A stretch of DNA of 55,625 nucleotides from Phycisphaerales bacterium (lineage in GTDB: Bacteria; Planctomycetota; Phycisphaerae; Sedimentisphaerales; Anaerobacaceae). Under the pieces are notes generated by a model, which was given only the letters and a program-made list of their open reading frames with translations, was not told the origin of the DNA and ran no database searches. Position numbers and translations under genes: made by a program. Where the stretch lies: the NCBI GenBank assembly GCA_003170415.1, contig PMZJ01000030.1, forward strand, positions 1 through 55,625. Reading direction: 5' to 3'. Below are positions 7,839-15,982 of the stretch, piece after piece; the first letter of the stretch is position 1, and each line of letters begins with the position of its first letter.

Positions 7839-8909
7839 TCAGCGTCCTCGTTTAGGCGTATATCCGCAGATGGGGTCACCGGCCAGGTAATTGCCCATCA
7901 TCGCCATTGCGCGTGCTTTACAGCCGCCGCAGACCTCGACGTATTCGCACTCGCCGCATTTGCCCTTATATCCTGCGGTATCGCGGATTTCGTTGAGGAA
8001 CGGGGATTCACGCCAGATTTTTGCGAAGTTATAGCCATTGTCAACGAGATTACCCGCCGGGATATCGAGGAACCCGCAGGTTTGCACGTCGCCTTTGAAA
8101 CTAATAAACCCGAACCCCTTGCCTCCCATACACCCGTTGCCTTCCGCAACGAGTCCCCGCGCCTTTGCCTGCTCGCAAATCCTGGCGAATGCGGGCCCGC
8201 ACGTTACGCGGACGTCGATTTCCTTTTTGAATTTTATGCGCAGAAGCTCGTTGAGGATATATTCGTATTGAATCGGGTCGAGGACGGCGTCGTCCATTTC
8301 CGTGGCCCGGCCTGTGGGGACAAGCATAAAGGTGTTGAAACATAGAGCGCCGAGGCGTTTGGCAAGCTCGGCAATCCCGACGATTTCGCCTGCGTTTTGC
8401 TTGTGTATCGTGGTATTTATCTGGAAAGGCATCTTCGCCTTGCGAGCCAATTCCGTTGCTTTAATCACAGCGTCGAAGGCGCCGGTAGTATCGCGGAAAT
8501 GGTCGTGGGTCTCGGCGTTGGCGCCGTCGATACTGAAGGATAGCGCCGAGACGCCGGCTTTTTTAAGTTTGTTTAGCGAGTCGTCATTGAGAAGATAGCC
8601 GCAGGTCGCCATCACGACGCGAAGGCCCTTTTCTCTGGCGTATTTGATAATCTCGTATAAATCGGGGCGTTCCATCGGCTCGCCGCCGGTGAGTATCAGG
8701 ATGGGCTTTGCGAACTTCGCTATCGAGGCGATTATCTTTTTGCACTGCTGGGTGTTCAGTTCTTCGCCGCCCTGGGGCCCGGCGCTGGCCCGGCAATGTT
8801 TGCAGTAATACCGGCACCGCCTTGTGATTTCAAAGGCAATAAGGCGGGGCTTGGTTTGGTCCTTCGTAGTTCGTATTTCGCATTTTGTCTTATGAGGTTT
8901 GACAACCAT
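7839..8909 (-). CDS. ahbD: radical SAM heme b synthase (AhbD-like)
   Basis: Radical SAM/SPASM protein of 356 residues. The SAM cluster motif is TRRCRYYCKHCRAS (CxxxCxxC, about 30-40), followed by LILTGGEPMERPDLYE. The stretch FNTFMLVPTGRATEM is typical of the AhbD/AhbC/NirJ group, and the C-terminal Cys-rich part (CGECEYVEVCGGCKARA) binds auxiliary Fe-S clusters. AhbD converts Fe-coproporphyrin III to heme b by oxidative decarboxylation of two propionates. AhbC, which removes acetate groups, is the close alternative; LVPTGR and adjacency to ahbAB fit either. No good ribosome site precedes the ATG, and residues about 10-20 come from a CGAAATACGAA-type repeat. It heads the ahbD-ahbAB operon. 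Confidence 0.78.
   Translation of the reverse strand: MVVKPHKTKCEIRTTKDQTKPRLIAFEITRRCRYYCKHCRASAGPQGGEELNTQQCKKIIASIAKFAKPILILTGGEPMERPDLYEIIKYAREKGLRVVMATCGYLLNDDSLNKLKKAGVSALSFSIDGANAETHDHFRDTTGAFDAVIKATELARKAKMPFQINTTIHKQNAGEIVGIAELAKRLGALCFNTFMLVPTGRATEMDDAVLDPIQYEYILNELLRIKFKKEIDVRVTCGPAFARICEQAKARGLVAEGNGCMGGKGFGFISFKGDVQTCGFLDIPAGNLVDNGYNFAKIWRESPFLNEIRDTAGYKGKCGECEYVEVCGGCKARAMAMMGNYLAGDPICGYTPKRGR
8859..8886. repeat. CGAAATACGAAC-type repeat in the 5' end of ahbD
   Basis: On the minus strand the bases read GCGAAATACGAACTACGAAG, a short degenerate tandem pattern I recall as dispersed in many bacterial genomes. Here it encodes the N-terminal CEIRTTKDQ residues of AhbD. Confidence 0.45.
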
Positions 8910-9016
8910 AGCGGTAACTTTAGTCGATTAGGCGGGGACAGTCAACGGTTTGCGGGCAAAGTGTGCAATTTCACGTTTTAGGACGTTAAATTTGCCGGGA
9001 AAATTGCCGAAAACAA

Positions 9017-9045
9017 TTGACAGAGCAGTGCGTAGATATTACAAT
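9017..9045 (+). promoter_or_regulatory. sigma-70-type promoter of ilvB
   Basis: TTGACA (9017-9022), 17-base spacer, TACAAT (9040-9045). A start near 9052 would give a 130-base leader before ilvB. The leader contains a hairpin GTCGTT...AACGAC (9095-9117) and a tiny frame MGRSLLWW at 9087-9113. Confidence 0.65.
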
Positions 9046-9181
9046 TGAGCAAAATTACGGGATTATAGCCGGGTTTGGAACTTTGTATGGGCAGGTCGTT
9101 GCTGTGGTGGTAACGACAGGCCTGACAAAAGAGGCCCGAAAAGCTACAATTTGCCGGAATATGTTGCGAAAGGAGTATGTA

Positions 9182-10939
9182 ATGAAGTCCGATTCTTCAC
9201 GGCCAGCCGATTCGGCTGGAAAATCCCCAATTCTAAAATCTGGCCCTTTGACTGCGCTCAGGACAGGCGCTGATATAGCCGTCCAGGCACTTATTGACCA
9301 GGGTGTTGATACAATGTTTGGCTATCCGGGCGGGGTGGTATTGCCATTTTTTGACAAGCTGTATGATGCACCGATTCGATTTATAATTCCTCGACACGAG
9401 CAGGGCGGGGCACATATGGCGGACGGATACGCGCGTGCGAGCGGGAAGGTCGGCGTGATAGTCGCGACGAGCGGGCCGGGGGCGTGCAATCTGGTAACCG
9501 GGCTTGGGACGGCGATGATGGATTCGATTCCGATTGTCGCTATAACGGGGCAGGTTCGGACGGACCTGATTGGTAACGACGCATTTCAGGAGGCCGATAC
9601 CACGGGTATCACGCGGCCTGTTACGAAATATAATTGTATAGTCAAGGACGTAAAGGACTTGGCGAGGGTGATAAAGGAGGCGTTCTTTATCGCCTCGACG
9701 GGCAGACCCGGGCCGGTGGTGGTTGATTTGCCGGTGGATGTTCAGGTTGCCAAGACCAGCTATGACCCCAAAGTTGAGATGAGGTTACCGGGGTATCGGC
9801 TGAAAACAAAGGGACATTCGCGTCAGATATCAATGGCGGCAGAGGCGATAAATAAATCCGAGAAGCCGGTGCTGTACGTGGGCGGGGGCGTTGTCATCGC
9901 CAACGCCGGCGAAGAGTTGCGTGCGCTTGCGAAGAAAGCGCATCTGCCGGTTACAATGACGCTATTGGGTTTGGGCAGTTACGACCAGAATGAGCCGGAG
10001 TCGTTAGATATGCTTGGGATGCACGGCACTGCTTACGCGAATTACGCGGTTCATGAGTGCGATTTGCTGATAGCGGTGGGCGCCCGGTTTGACGACAGGG
10101 TTACAGGCAAGTTAAAGACGTTTGCCGCCAACGCGAAGGTGATACACATTGATATTGACCCGGCGAGCATAGCGAAGAACGTTCGTGCGGACATCCCTGT
10201 TGTGGGCGACGCGAAGTACATCCTTACCGAGCTGGTTAATCAGGTCGAGTATCGTGAGCGCAAGGAGTGGTTTGCGAAGATTGCGCAGTGGAAAAAGAAG
10301 TATCCGATGGGCTACGACAGGAAATCGACGAATATAAAGCCGCAATACGTGATTGAGCAGGTTTGCGAATTGACGGGCGGCGACGCGATAATCACGACGG
10401 GCGTCGGGCAGCATCAGATGTGGACGTCACAGTTCTACAAGTTCAAAAGGCCGAGGCAGTTTATCACTTCGGGCGGTCTTGGGACGATGGGTTTTGGTTT
10501 GCCCTCGGCGATAGGGGCACAGATAGCGATGCCGGATGCGACCGTTGTTGATATTGACGGAGACCACAGCTTTAATATGACGCTGACGGAGCTTCGGACG
10601 GCGGTTCAATATGAGCTGCCGATAAAGGTCTGCATTATGAATAACGGATATATGGGAATGGTTCGGCAGTGGCAGGAGCTATTCTACAACAAGCGATATT
10701 CGAAGAGCTACCTTGCGAATCCGGATTACTCGAAAGTGGCTGAGGCGCTGGGCGCGGTTGGGATAACGGTTGAGAAGAAGGCCGACGTGCCGAAGGCGAT
10801 AAAGAAGATGCTGACTGAGAAGATGCCCTGCGTTGTAGATTTTCACGTTGAGCCGGAAGAGAACGTCTGGCCTATGGTACCGTCGGGTAAGTCACTGCAC
10901 GAAATGGACGGGCTGGATTTGTTGGAGAGTATGGCGTAA
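9182..10939 (+). CDS. ilvB: acetolactate synthase, large catalytic subunit
   Basis: Thiamine-diphosphate enzyme that joins two pyruvates (or pyruvate and 2-oxobutyrate) at the first committed step to valine, leucine and isoleucine. About 585 residues from ATG 9182, chosen for the AAAGGAG site (9170-9176); the frame stays open upstream to 9017 but that part would lie across the promoter. Domains: TPP pyrimidine domain with FGYPGGVVLPFFDKL and the catalytic Glu in RHEQGGAHMADGYARASG, central FAD-type domain, and TPP pyrophosphate domain with GDHSFNMTLTELRTAVQY and MNNGYMGM. The extra N-terminal 25 residues before the first conserved helix are encoded by repeat-like DNA. The regulatory subunit follows 49 bases later. 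Confidence 0.96.
   Translation: MKSDSSRPADSAGKSPILKSGPLTALRTGADIAVQALIDQGVDTMFGYPGGVVLPFFDKLYDAPIRFIIPRHEQGGAHMADGYARASGKVGVIVATSGPGACNLVTGLGTAMMDSIPIVAITGQVRTDLIGNDAFQEADTTGITRPVTKYNCIVKDVKDLARVIKEAFFIASTGRPGPVVVDLPVDVQVAKTSYDPKVEMRLPGYRLKTKGHSRQISMAAEAINKSEKPVLYVGGGVVIANAGEELRALAKKAHLPVTMTLLGLGSYDQNEPESLDMLGMHGTAYANYAVHECDLLIAVGARFDDRVTGKLKTFAANAKVIHIDIDPASIAKNVRADIPVVGDAKYILTELVNQVEYRERKEWFAKIAQWKKKYPMGYDRKSTNIKPQYVIEQVCELTGGDAIITTGVGQHQMWTSQFYKFKRPRQFITSGGLGTMGFGLPSAIGAQIAMPDATVVDIDGDHSFNMTLTELRTAVQYELPIKVCIMNNGYMGMVRQWQELFYNKRYSKSYLANPDYSKVAEALGAVGITVEKKADVPKAIKKMLTEKMPCVVDFHVEPEENVWPMVPSGKSLHEMDGLDLLESMA
9223..9268. repeat. repeat-derived DNA in the 5' end of ilvB
   Basis: AATTCTAAAATCTGG followed by CTTTGACTGCGCTCAGGAC. 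The second part is a variant of the CTTCGACAAGCTCAG-type dispersed repeat also present at 31144-31172. It is read in frame as the IlvB residues LTALRTGA. Confidence 0.5.
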
Positions 10940-10941
10940 GA

Positions 10942-10980
10942 AATGAAAATTTAGAATTAAGAATTTAGAATTGAGAAGTG
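10942..10980. repeat. AATTTAGAATT-type degenerate tandem repeat between ilvB and ilvN
   Basis: Short degenerate units of AATTTAGAATTAAG fill almost the whole ilvB-ilvN gap. Related DNA lies at 28725-28830. Confidence 0.55.
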
Positions 10981-10988
10981 AGATTCTT

Positions 10989-11504
10989 ATGAAACATATA
11001 ATAAGCGCGTTGGTTGAGAATAAGCCGGGAGTTTTGGCACATGTTTCGGGGATGTTCGCGGCGAGGGCGTTCAATATCGATTCGTTGGTCGTCGGGCGAA
11101 CCGAGGACCCGCAACTTAGCCGGATGACTATAGTTGTAGTTGGTGATGACCGTGTTCTTGAGCAGGTTCGCAAACAGCTTGCGAAGATAATCCCGGTTGT
11201 GAAGGTTCAGGATTTTGCGGGTCAGGCGGTGGTCGCGCGTGATTTGATGCTGATAACTTTCGCTGCGCCTGCGGAAAAGAGGCCTGAGATACTGGCGTTG
11301 ATAGAGACCTTTAAGGGCAATGTTGTTGACATTGGACAGAAGACGATAATGGTTGAGATAAGCGGGCCTGAGGAGAAAATCGAGGCGTTTATCGAGATGT
11401 GCCGGCCATACGGGATAAAGAACGTTGCGCGGACGGGGACGATAGCGATGCCGAGGCAGGAAAAGACGGCCGGCGGGCAGCAGGAAACCACGAACGAAGA
11501 TTAA
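10989..11504 (+). CDS. ilvN: acetolactate synthase, small regulatory subunit
   Basis: Regulatory partner of IlvB that activates the enzyme and gives valine feedback. About 171 residues. The N-terminal ACT domain reads HIISALVENKPGVLAHVSG and FNIDSLVVGRTED; the C-terminal domain follows from about residue 80 (RDLMLITFAAP). I start at ATG 10989 (MKHIISAL), which matches the family start; an upstream TTG at 10971 falls in repeat DNA. A ribosome site is weak (GAGAAGTGAG). It is co-directional with ilvB, rpmH and ilvC. Confidence 0.93.
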   Translation: MKHIISALVENKPGVLAHVSGMFAARAFNIDSLVVGRTEDPQLSRMTIVVVGDDRVLEQVRKQLAKIIPVVKVQDFAGQAVVARDLMLITFAAPAEKRPEILALIETFKGNVVDIGQKTIMVEISGPEEKIEAFIEMCRPYGIKNVARTGTIAMPRQEKTAGGQQETTNED

Positions 11505-11525
11505 AAGCATAGTAACTATTGGGGC

Positions 11526-11554
11526 TTTTCAGAACGGCCTTGGCGCTGTATAAT
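11526..11554 (+). promoter_or_regulatory. promoter ahead of rpmH
   Basis: TTTTCA (11526-11531), 17 bases, TATAAT (11549-11554). It sits about 57 bases before the rpmH start, suggesting rpmH has its own transcription start inside the ilv cluster. Confidence 0.55.
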
Positions 11555-11610
11555 CTCGGCCAGTGTTAACTATGGACAATTGTTTGGTCGTTTAGAATAG
11601 GAGACAAGAC

Positions 11611-11754
11611 GTGTTTAATCATCGCAAGAGTAAGATTAAGAGGAGGCGCAAGAGCGGATTCCTGGTTCGGATGCAGACGAGTAAAGGCAGGAAGATGATA
11701 AACCGCAAGCGTCGGGTTGGCCGGTCGGTGAGCGTACGAAAAACAATGAAGTAA
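11611..11754 (+). CDS. rpmH: ribosomal protein L34
   Basis: A 47-residue, extremely basic protein starting with GTG 11611 after TAGGAGAC. It reads VFNHRKSKIKRRRKSGF, then LVRMQTSKGRKMINRKRRVG, which lines up with the L34 core (Lys-Arg-rich start, G-F-x-x-R-M-x-T-x-x-G-R-K, then R-R-x-x-G-R). It is part of the large ribosomal subunit near the exit tunnel. L34 normally sits with rnpA, yidC and dnaA near the origin; here it lies between ilvN and ilvC with its own promoter. The N-terminal MKRTYQPS signature is replaced by a divergent VFNHRKSK, so either this lineage has an altered L34 or this is a second copy. Confidence 0.85.
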   Translation: MFNHRKSKIKRRRKSGFLVRMQTSKGRKMINRKRRVGRSVSVRKTMK

Positions 11755-11785
11755 GGCAAATATGACAGGGTAAGCCCCATCCTAA

Positions 11786-11862
11786 CTGGATTTCTGCTTT
11801 CCGAAACGGGCTCGTCGCTTCGCTCCGTGTCGCAGGAATGACAAGAGGATGCGGGAATGACA
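11786..11862. repeat. degenerate GGAATGACA repeat between rpmH and ilvC
   Basis: Contains CTGGATTTCTGCTTTCCG, a GTCGCTTCGCTCCGTGTCG insert and two copies of GCGGGAATGACA or GCAGGAATGACA, related to the palindrome at 6785-6834. Confidence 0.6.
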
Positions 11863-11889
11863 AAATAGACAGATAAGGAGAAAAAGACA

Positions 11890-12906
11890 ATGGCGTTGAA
11901 AAGTTTTTATGAGAAGGATGCGCCGATTGCCCCATTGAAGGGCAAGAAGGTGGCGACTATTGGTTATGGCAGTCAGGGTCATGCTCACAGTTTGAATCTG
12001 CGTGACAGCGGCATAGAAGTCGCGGTCGCGGAGTTACCGGGGACGCCGAATTACAAGATAGCGATAGAGCACGGTTTTAAGCCGGGCGATATCAAGACGG
12101 CAATGAAAGGCGCTTCGCTGATTATCATTACGCTGCCTGACGTTGTGCAGGGTAAGATTTACGAAAAGTATATTAAGCCGAATCTTGTGCCGGGCCAGAC
12201 GCTTGGTTTCTGCCACGGGTTCAATATACATTTCAAATACATTGTTTCGCCTAAGGGCAATAACGTTGTGATGATTGCGCCGAAGGGGCCGGGGCATTTG
12301 GTGAGAAGTGAATACCAGAAGGGCGGTGGTGTGCCGTGTTTGGTGGCTGTCGCGAAGGACGCGACGGGTGATGCGCTGAAGATTGCGCTTGCCTGGGGTA
12401 ACGGCATAGGCGGCGCGAGAGCGGGCATCATCAAGACAACGTTCAAGGAAGAGACCGAGACGGACCTGTTCGGCGAGCAGTGCGTGCTTTGCGGCGGCCT
12501 GTCTGCTTTGATAAAGGCGGGGTTTGATACGCTTGTGGCGGCGGGTTATCAGCCGGAGATTGCGTATTTCGAATGTATGCACGAGGTGAAGCTCATTGTT
12601 GACCTGATGTACCAGGGGGGCTTAAGCTATATGCGGTATAGCATTTCGGATACGGCGGAATACGGCGACCTGACACGAGGGCCAAGAATCATCACGTCCA
12701 AGACACGGGCGGAGATGAAGAAGATTCTCAAGGAAATCACCAGCGGCAAGTTCGCAAAAGAGTGGATGAAGGAAAACGCGACGGGGCTTAAGAGGTTCAA
12801 TAAGCTCTATGAGAAGGATTACAACAGCAAACTCGAAAACGTCGGGCGCAAACTGCGGAAGATGATGAAGTGGATTGACGTCAAGGAAGGCGTTAAACCT
12901 CGTTAA
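11890..12906 (+). CDS. ilvC: ketol-acid reductoisomerase
   Basis: Second enzyme of valine/leucine/isoleucine synthesis: Mg-dependent alkyl migration and NAD(P)H reduction of acetolactate. At 338 residues it is a short class I enzyme. The Rossmann start is [20 protein letters not shown], and the C-terminal knotted domain carries the metal-binding pattern [16 protein letters not shown] and the EC(M)HE region. AAGGAG precedes the ATG. It follows ilvB, ilvN and rpmH in the same direction; a dispersed repeat separates it from rpmH. Confidence 0.96.
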   Translation: MALKSFYEKDAPIAPLKGKKVATIGYGSQGHAHSLNLRDSGIEVAVAELPGTPNYKIAIEHGFKPGDIKTAMKGASLIIITLPDVVQGKIYEKYIKPNLVPGQTLGFCHGFNIHFKYIVSPKGNNVVMIAPKGPGHLVRSEYQKGGGVPCLVAVAKDATGDALKIALAWGNGIGGARAGIIKTTFKEETETDLFGEQCVLCGGLSALIKAGFDTLVAAGYQPEIAYFECMHEVKLIVDLMYQGGLSYMRYSISDTAEYGDLTRGPRIITSKTRAEMKKILKEITSGKFAKEWMKENATGLKRFNKLYEKDYNSKLENVGRKLRKMMKWIDVKEGVKPR

Positions 12907-13024
12907 ACGGCAGCGGTTCCCCCTTCGCTAACCCTCCGTCGCACGGCGTGCTATGTAGGGCAGGAGCTATGCGGGACAGGTGCGCGGCTCATAATAGTCG
13001 AACCAGAAATATAAGGGCGAAAAC

Positions 13025-13789
13025 ATGAAAACGTTAAGAGCGGTGATTCTGGTGATGTGTTGTCTGATGGCTGGTTGTGAGCCGGGGGATTTTTTTGGGT
13101 TTTTTGTGCCGGAGGGACCGCCATCAAATAAGGAGATATACTCGCTCTATCGGCAAACGATTCTCAAACAAAGCACAAGCGCAGATGTGCTGTCGGCTTT
13201 TGGGACGCCCAAATACGCGTTGTTGAGCCAGAGCAAGAGTATAGTCGCCCTTTGCGGTGACAAGAAAAAGGGCAAGAAGATGTGGTTCAATATGGTTTCT
13301 TTCGATGAGAATGAGTTGATAGCCAAACGGAAATACTTTTTTATTTCCGATGAGCGTCCGAGGCAGTTGTTCGTTGCGCCGTGGGAGGGCGTGGATTTCG
13401 GCTGCCAGATGATTTTGTCAAAAGAGTTCATTGATTCGCCATACGCCAACGAAAACGCCAGGCGCATCGCGGTATTAAAACAGGTTGATGTAGATACCCG
13501 CAAGGACACAAGCGAGGTCGGCGCGGATAACGCGATGCTGAGTTTGTGTGGGATGATGGCGGGACAGGGGATGGAGACAGTTCTTACCAAATTAAGCGGT
13601 TCGCCCGCGATTGCAGGTCGTCTTGACGAGCCGAACGGTGTGGAGTTCGAGCATATCAGCTTCGACAAGTGTCGGCTGCGGATGGTTATTGATAACGACG
13701 TTGTAACGGTCAGGATGCGCCTTGGGTCGTTCGGAAAGGGCGGTAAACTTAAACTCAGCTTCGAGGGGCTTGGCGAAATGGAGGATTAA
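13025..13789 (+). CDS. lipoprotein of unknown function
   Basis: A 254-residue protein with a lipoprotein signal: MKTLRAVILVMCCLMAGCEP, with lipidation expected at Cys 18 (LMAGC lipobox). The start of the mature part (about 35-60, EIYSLYRQTILKQSTSADVL) is helical and resembles the SmpA/BamE-like pattern that sets up a G-x-P hairpin (FGTPKYAL). The rest is mixed alpha/beta without a motif I know. It follows ilvC by 118 bases, which contain no gene. It is probably inserted in the inner or outer membrane facing the periplasm. Confidence 0.65.
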   Translation: MKTLRAVILVMCCLMAGCEPGDFFGFFVPEGPPSNKEIYSLYRQTILKQSTSADVLSAFGTPKYALLSQSKSIVALCGDKKKGKKMWFNMVSFDENELIAKRKYFFISDERPRQLFVAPWEGVDFGCQMILSKEFIDSPYANENARRIAVLKQVDVDTRKDTSEVGADNAMLSLCGMMAGQGMETVLTKLSGSPAIAGRLDEPNGVEFEHISFDKCRLRMVIDNDVVTVRMRLGSFGKGGKLKLSFEGLGEMED

Positions 13790-13832
13790 GTGCTTTTTTG
13801 AAATTTCCGGGCTGATACAGCGCAGAAAAATC

Positions 13833-14187
13833 AAAAGAGTGGGTCTATAAGCCGAGTTTTGTCTTGAGCGACCATTTATCTAGGCCAACCGTTACCAGTT
13901 GGCTCAAGCGACCTACCCGCCGGTATTGCCCGGGCCGGGCACCGGCTGCTTGGTCTTACAGGCGGTGGGGTTTGCCATGCCGGAATTGTCACCAATCCCG
14001 CGGTGCGCTCTTACCGCACCATTTCACCATTGCCTGTCCCGATTGCTCGGGACGTCGGCTGTATATTTTCTGTGGCACTATCCCGTTTCGATAAATCGAA
14101 AGGTGGCTGTTAGCCATCACCGCGCCCTGTCCTGCTCGGACTTTCCTCCGGCCCCGAAGAGCCGGCGGCCGCCCGACCCACTCTTTT
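13833..14187 (-). ncRNA. rnpB: RNase P RNA, bacterial class A
   Basis: The catalytic RNA that trims tRNA 5' leaders. On the minus strand the 5' end is GAGTGGGTCGGGC, followed by the conserved GGAGGAAAGTCCGAGC block and CAGGGCGCGGTGATGGCTAA region, and the 3' part carries GGTAAGAGCGCACCGC and ends GACAAAACTCGGCTTATAG before GACCCACTC. The P1 helix pairs 14175-14187 with 13833-13845 perfectly and extends through AAAA/TTTT. A TATAAT box lies just upstream (complement of 14211-14216). Long open frames on both strands here are artefacts of the structured RNA. Confidence 0.93.
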
Positions 14188-14255
14188 GAATTTTCAATTG
14201 TTAATTGATTATTATACAGGCGTATGGAGACATTATATCAATAATTGATGATTTT

Positions 14256-15851
14256 TCAACGTTTGATTTCGGAGTGCTTTTTATAATGCTCATCATCAGT
14301 GTTGGGGAAGTCACTTCTGAAATGGACGCCTCGGCTTTCTTTTCGGGCCAGGGCGGATTGTGCGATGAGCAGGCAGACGGTGAGCATATTCTGGAGTTCC
14401 CAGCCGGCGGGAGAGTCGAAGGCCTTATCCATAACGTATCGCTGCCAGAAGCGAATCTGGTCGATGGCCTGCCTCATTTCGGGCGATTTTCTGGTGATTC
14501 CTACGTTTCGCCACATAATCGCCCGCAGAGAGTTTCTGACGTCGGAGGTATCAAGGTGCCTGAGTTCGGAATGGGGGATTTGAAATTTGATTGTTGACTG
14601 GCCGAAGCCGGCGGTTTTGGGGGCTGCCGGCGTCTGTCCCGCGATTCTGCCGAAGACGAGACCTTCGAGGAGCGAGTTGCTGCCGAGGCGATTTGCGCCG
14701 TGGAGACCGGTTGAGGTAACTTCGCCGCAGGCGTAGAGATTTTCGATATTTGTTTTTGCCGCGATGTCGGTTTTAACGCCGCCGACCATATAGTGTGCGC
14801 TGGGGCGGACGGGAATTAGGTCTTTGCTGATGTCGATGTCGAAGCTGTCGCAGAGTTCGCTGATAACGGGGAATCTTTTGGTGAAGTGCTGTTTGTCGAA
14901 ATGGCGGATGTCGAGATAGACGTGTGTGGATTTGGTTTTGAGCATTTGCGTGAGGATGGCCCTGCTGACGATATCTCGTGGTGCGAGTTCGGCGGCGGGA
15001 TTGTAGTCCTTCATAAACGCCCGGCCTTTGGTGTCGCGCAGGACGGCGCCTTCGCCGCGAAGTGTTTCGGTAATCAGTGCTCGAGATGCGCCTGCGATAT
15101 AGAGTGTCGTCGGGTGAAACTGGATGAATTCCAAATCCTGCAGGATTGCGCCGGCGCGATAAGCAATTGCCAGTCCGTCGGCTGTTGCGCAGGAGGGGTT
15201 TGTGGTTTCGCGGTAGAGTTGCCCTGCGCCGCCCGTGGCGAGGATTGTGTTTAGCGCCCAGATGATTCGTGCGTCTTTTTCCTTGTGCCAGCCGATGACG
15301 CCGAGACATTTGTTGTCTGTGGTTAGCAGGTCTATTGAGAAAAAGTTTTCGATGATAGTGATATTTCGCTGTTGTCTTGCTTTTGCGATGAGGGTCTGGG
15401 CGATTATTCTGCCTGTTTCATCGCCGTGGGCGTGGGCGATGCGCGGGTGGCTGTGACCTCCTTCGATAGTGGTGGCGATATTGCCATTAACCATATCGAA
15501 AGCACAGCCCCAGTCGAGCAATTGCCGGATAAGCCCAGGCCCCTGGCGGACTACGAGGTCAACGGTTTTTTCATCGCTGAGTCCGCCACCTGTGCGCATG
15601 GTATCGGCGATGTGTGATTCGAATTTGTCCGTTTTTTCGAGGACCGAGGCGATGCCCCCCTGTGCGTGCCAGGTGTTGCTGTCTTCGACGGTGCCTTTTG
15701 TGACGACGGTTACGGAGCCGTGCTGCGAGGCCTCGATTGCTGCACGAAGGCCGCCGACGCCCGCACCGATTACCAGGTAGTCGGTCGATTGCTGGTGCGT
15801 AGTAACGGAGTCAATATCAACAAGATAGCGTCTAAAGTCCAACTGGAGCAT
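14256..15851 (-). CDS. nadB: L-aspartate oxidase
   Basis: FAD enzyme oxidising aspartate to iminoaspartate for quinolinate and NAD synthesis. About 531 residues from ATG 15851, which is preceded by AAAGGTGA; an in-frame ATG 30 bases upstream lacks spacing. Features: dinucleotide-binding VIGAGVGGLRAAIEA, the NTWHAQGGIAS substrate loop, EGGHSHPRIAHAHGDETG, FIQFHPTTLY, and the capping domain ending with the helical C-terminus. L-aspartate oxidase and fumarate reductase flavoproteins are related; TWHAQGGIA and the length point to NadB. NadA and NadC are not in the window. Confidence 0.93.
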   Translation of the reverse strand: MLQLDFRRYLVDIDSVTTHQQSTDYLVIGAGVGGLRAAIEASQHGSVTVVTKGTVEDSNTWHAQGGIASVLEKTDKFESHIADTMRTGGGLSDEKTVDLVVRQGPGLIRQLLDWGCAFDMVNGNIATTIEGGHSHPRIAHAHGDETGRIIAQTLIAKARQQRNITIIENFFSIDLLTTDNKCLGVIGWHKEKDARIIWALNTILATGGAGQLYRETTNPSCATADGLAIAYRAGAILQDLEFIQFHPTTLYIAGASRALITETLRGEGAVLRDTKGRAFMKDYNPAAELAPRDIVSRAILTQMLKTKSTHVYLDIRHFDKQHFTKRFPVISELCDSFDIDISKDLIPVRPSAHYMVGGVKTDIAAKTNIENLYACGEVTSTGLHGANRLGSNSLLEGLVFGRIAGQTPAAPKTAGFGQSTIKFQIPHSELRHLDTSDVRNSLRAIMWRNVGITRKSPEMRQAIDQIRFWQRYVMDKAFDSPAGWELQNMLTVCLLIAQSALARKESRGVHFRSDFPNTDDEHYKKHSEIKR

Positions 15852-15982
15852 TGAATAATCACCTTTTTTCAAAGAAGACAAGCGTTGCTAAAGTTAAGTT
15901 TTTAACGGTTACCTGTATTAAATTCGTTTGGAATTATGGTATTGTAACGATTCTTTAAGCGGTAGCAATAAAGGATTGTGCA

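Noticed and set aside
9017..9181. Upstream extension of ilvB (55 extra codons)
   Set aside because: It would begin inside the predicted promoter; ATG 9182 has the ribosome site. The Val-rich stretch is kept as a finding.
13864..14189. Two open frames on the plus strand
   Set aside because: They are antisense to RNase P RNA.
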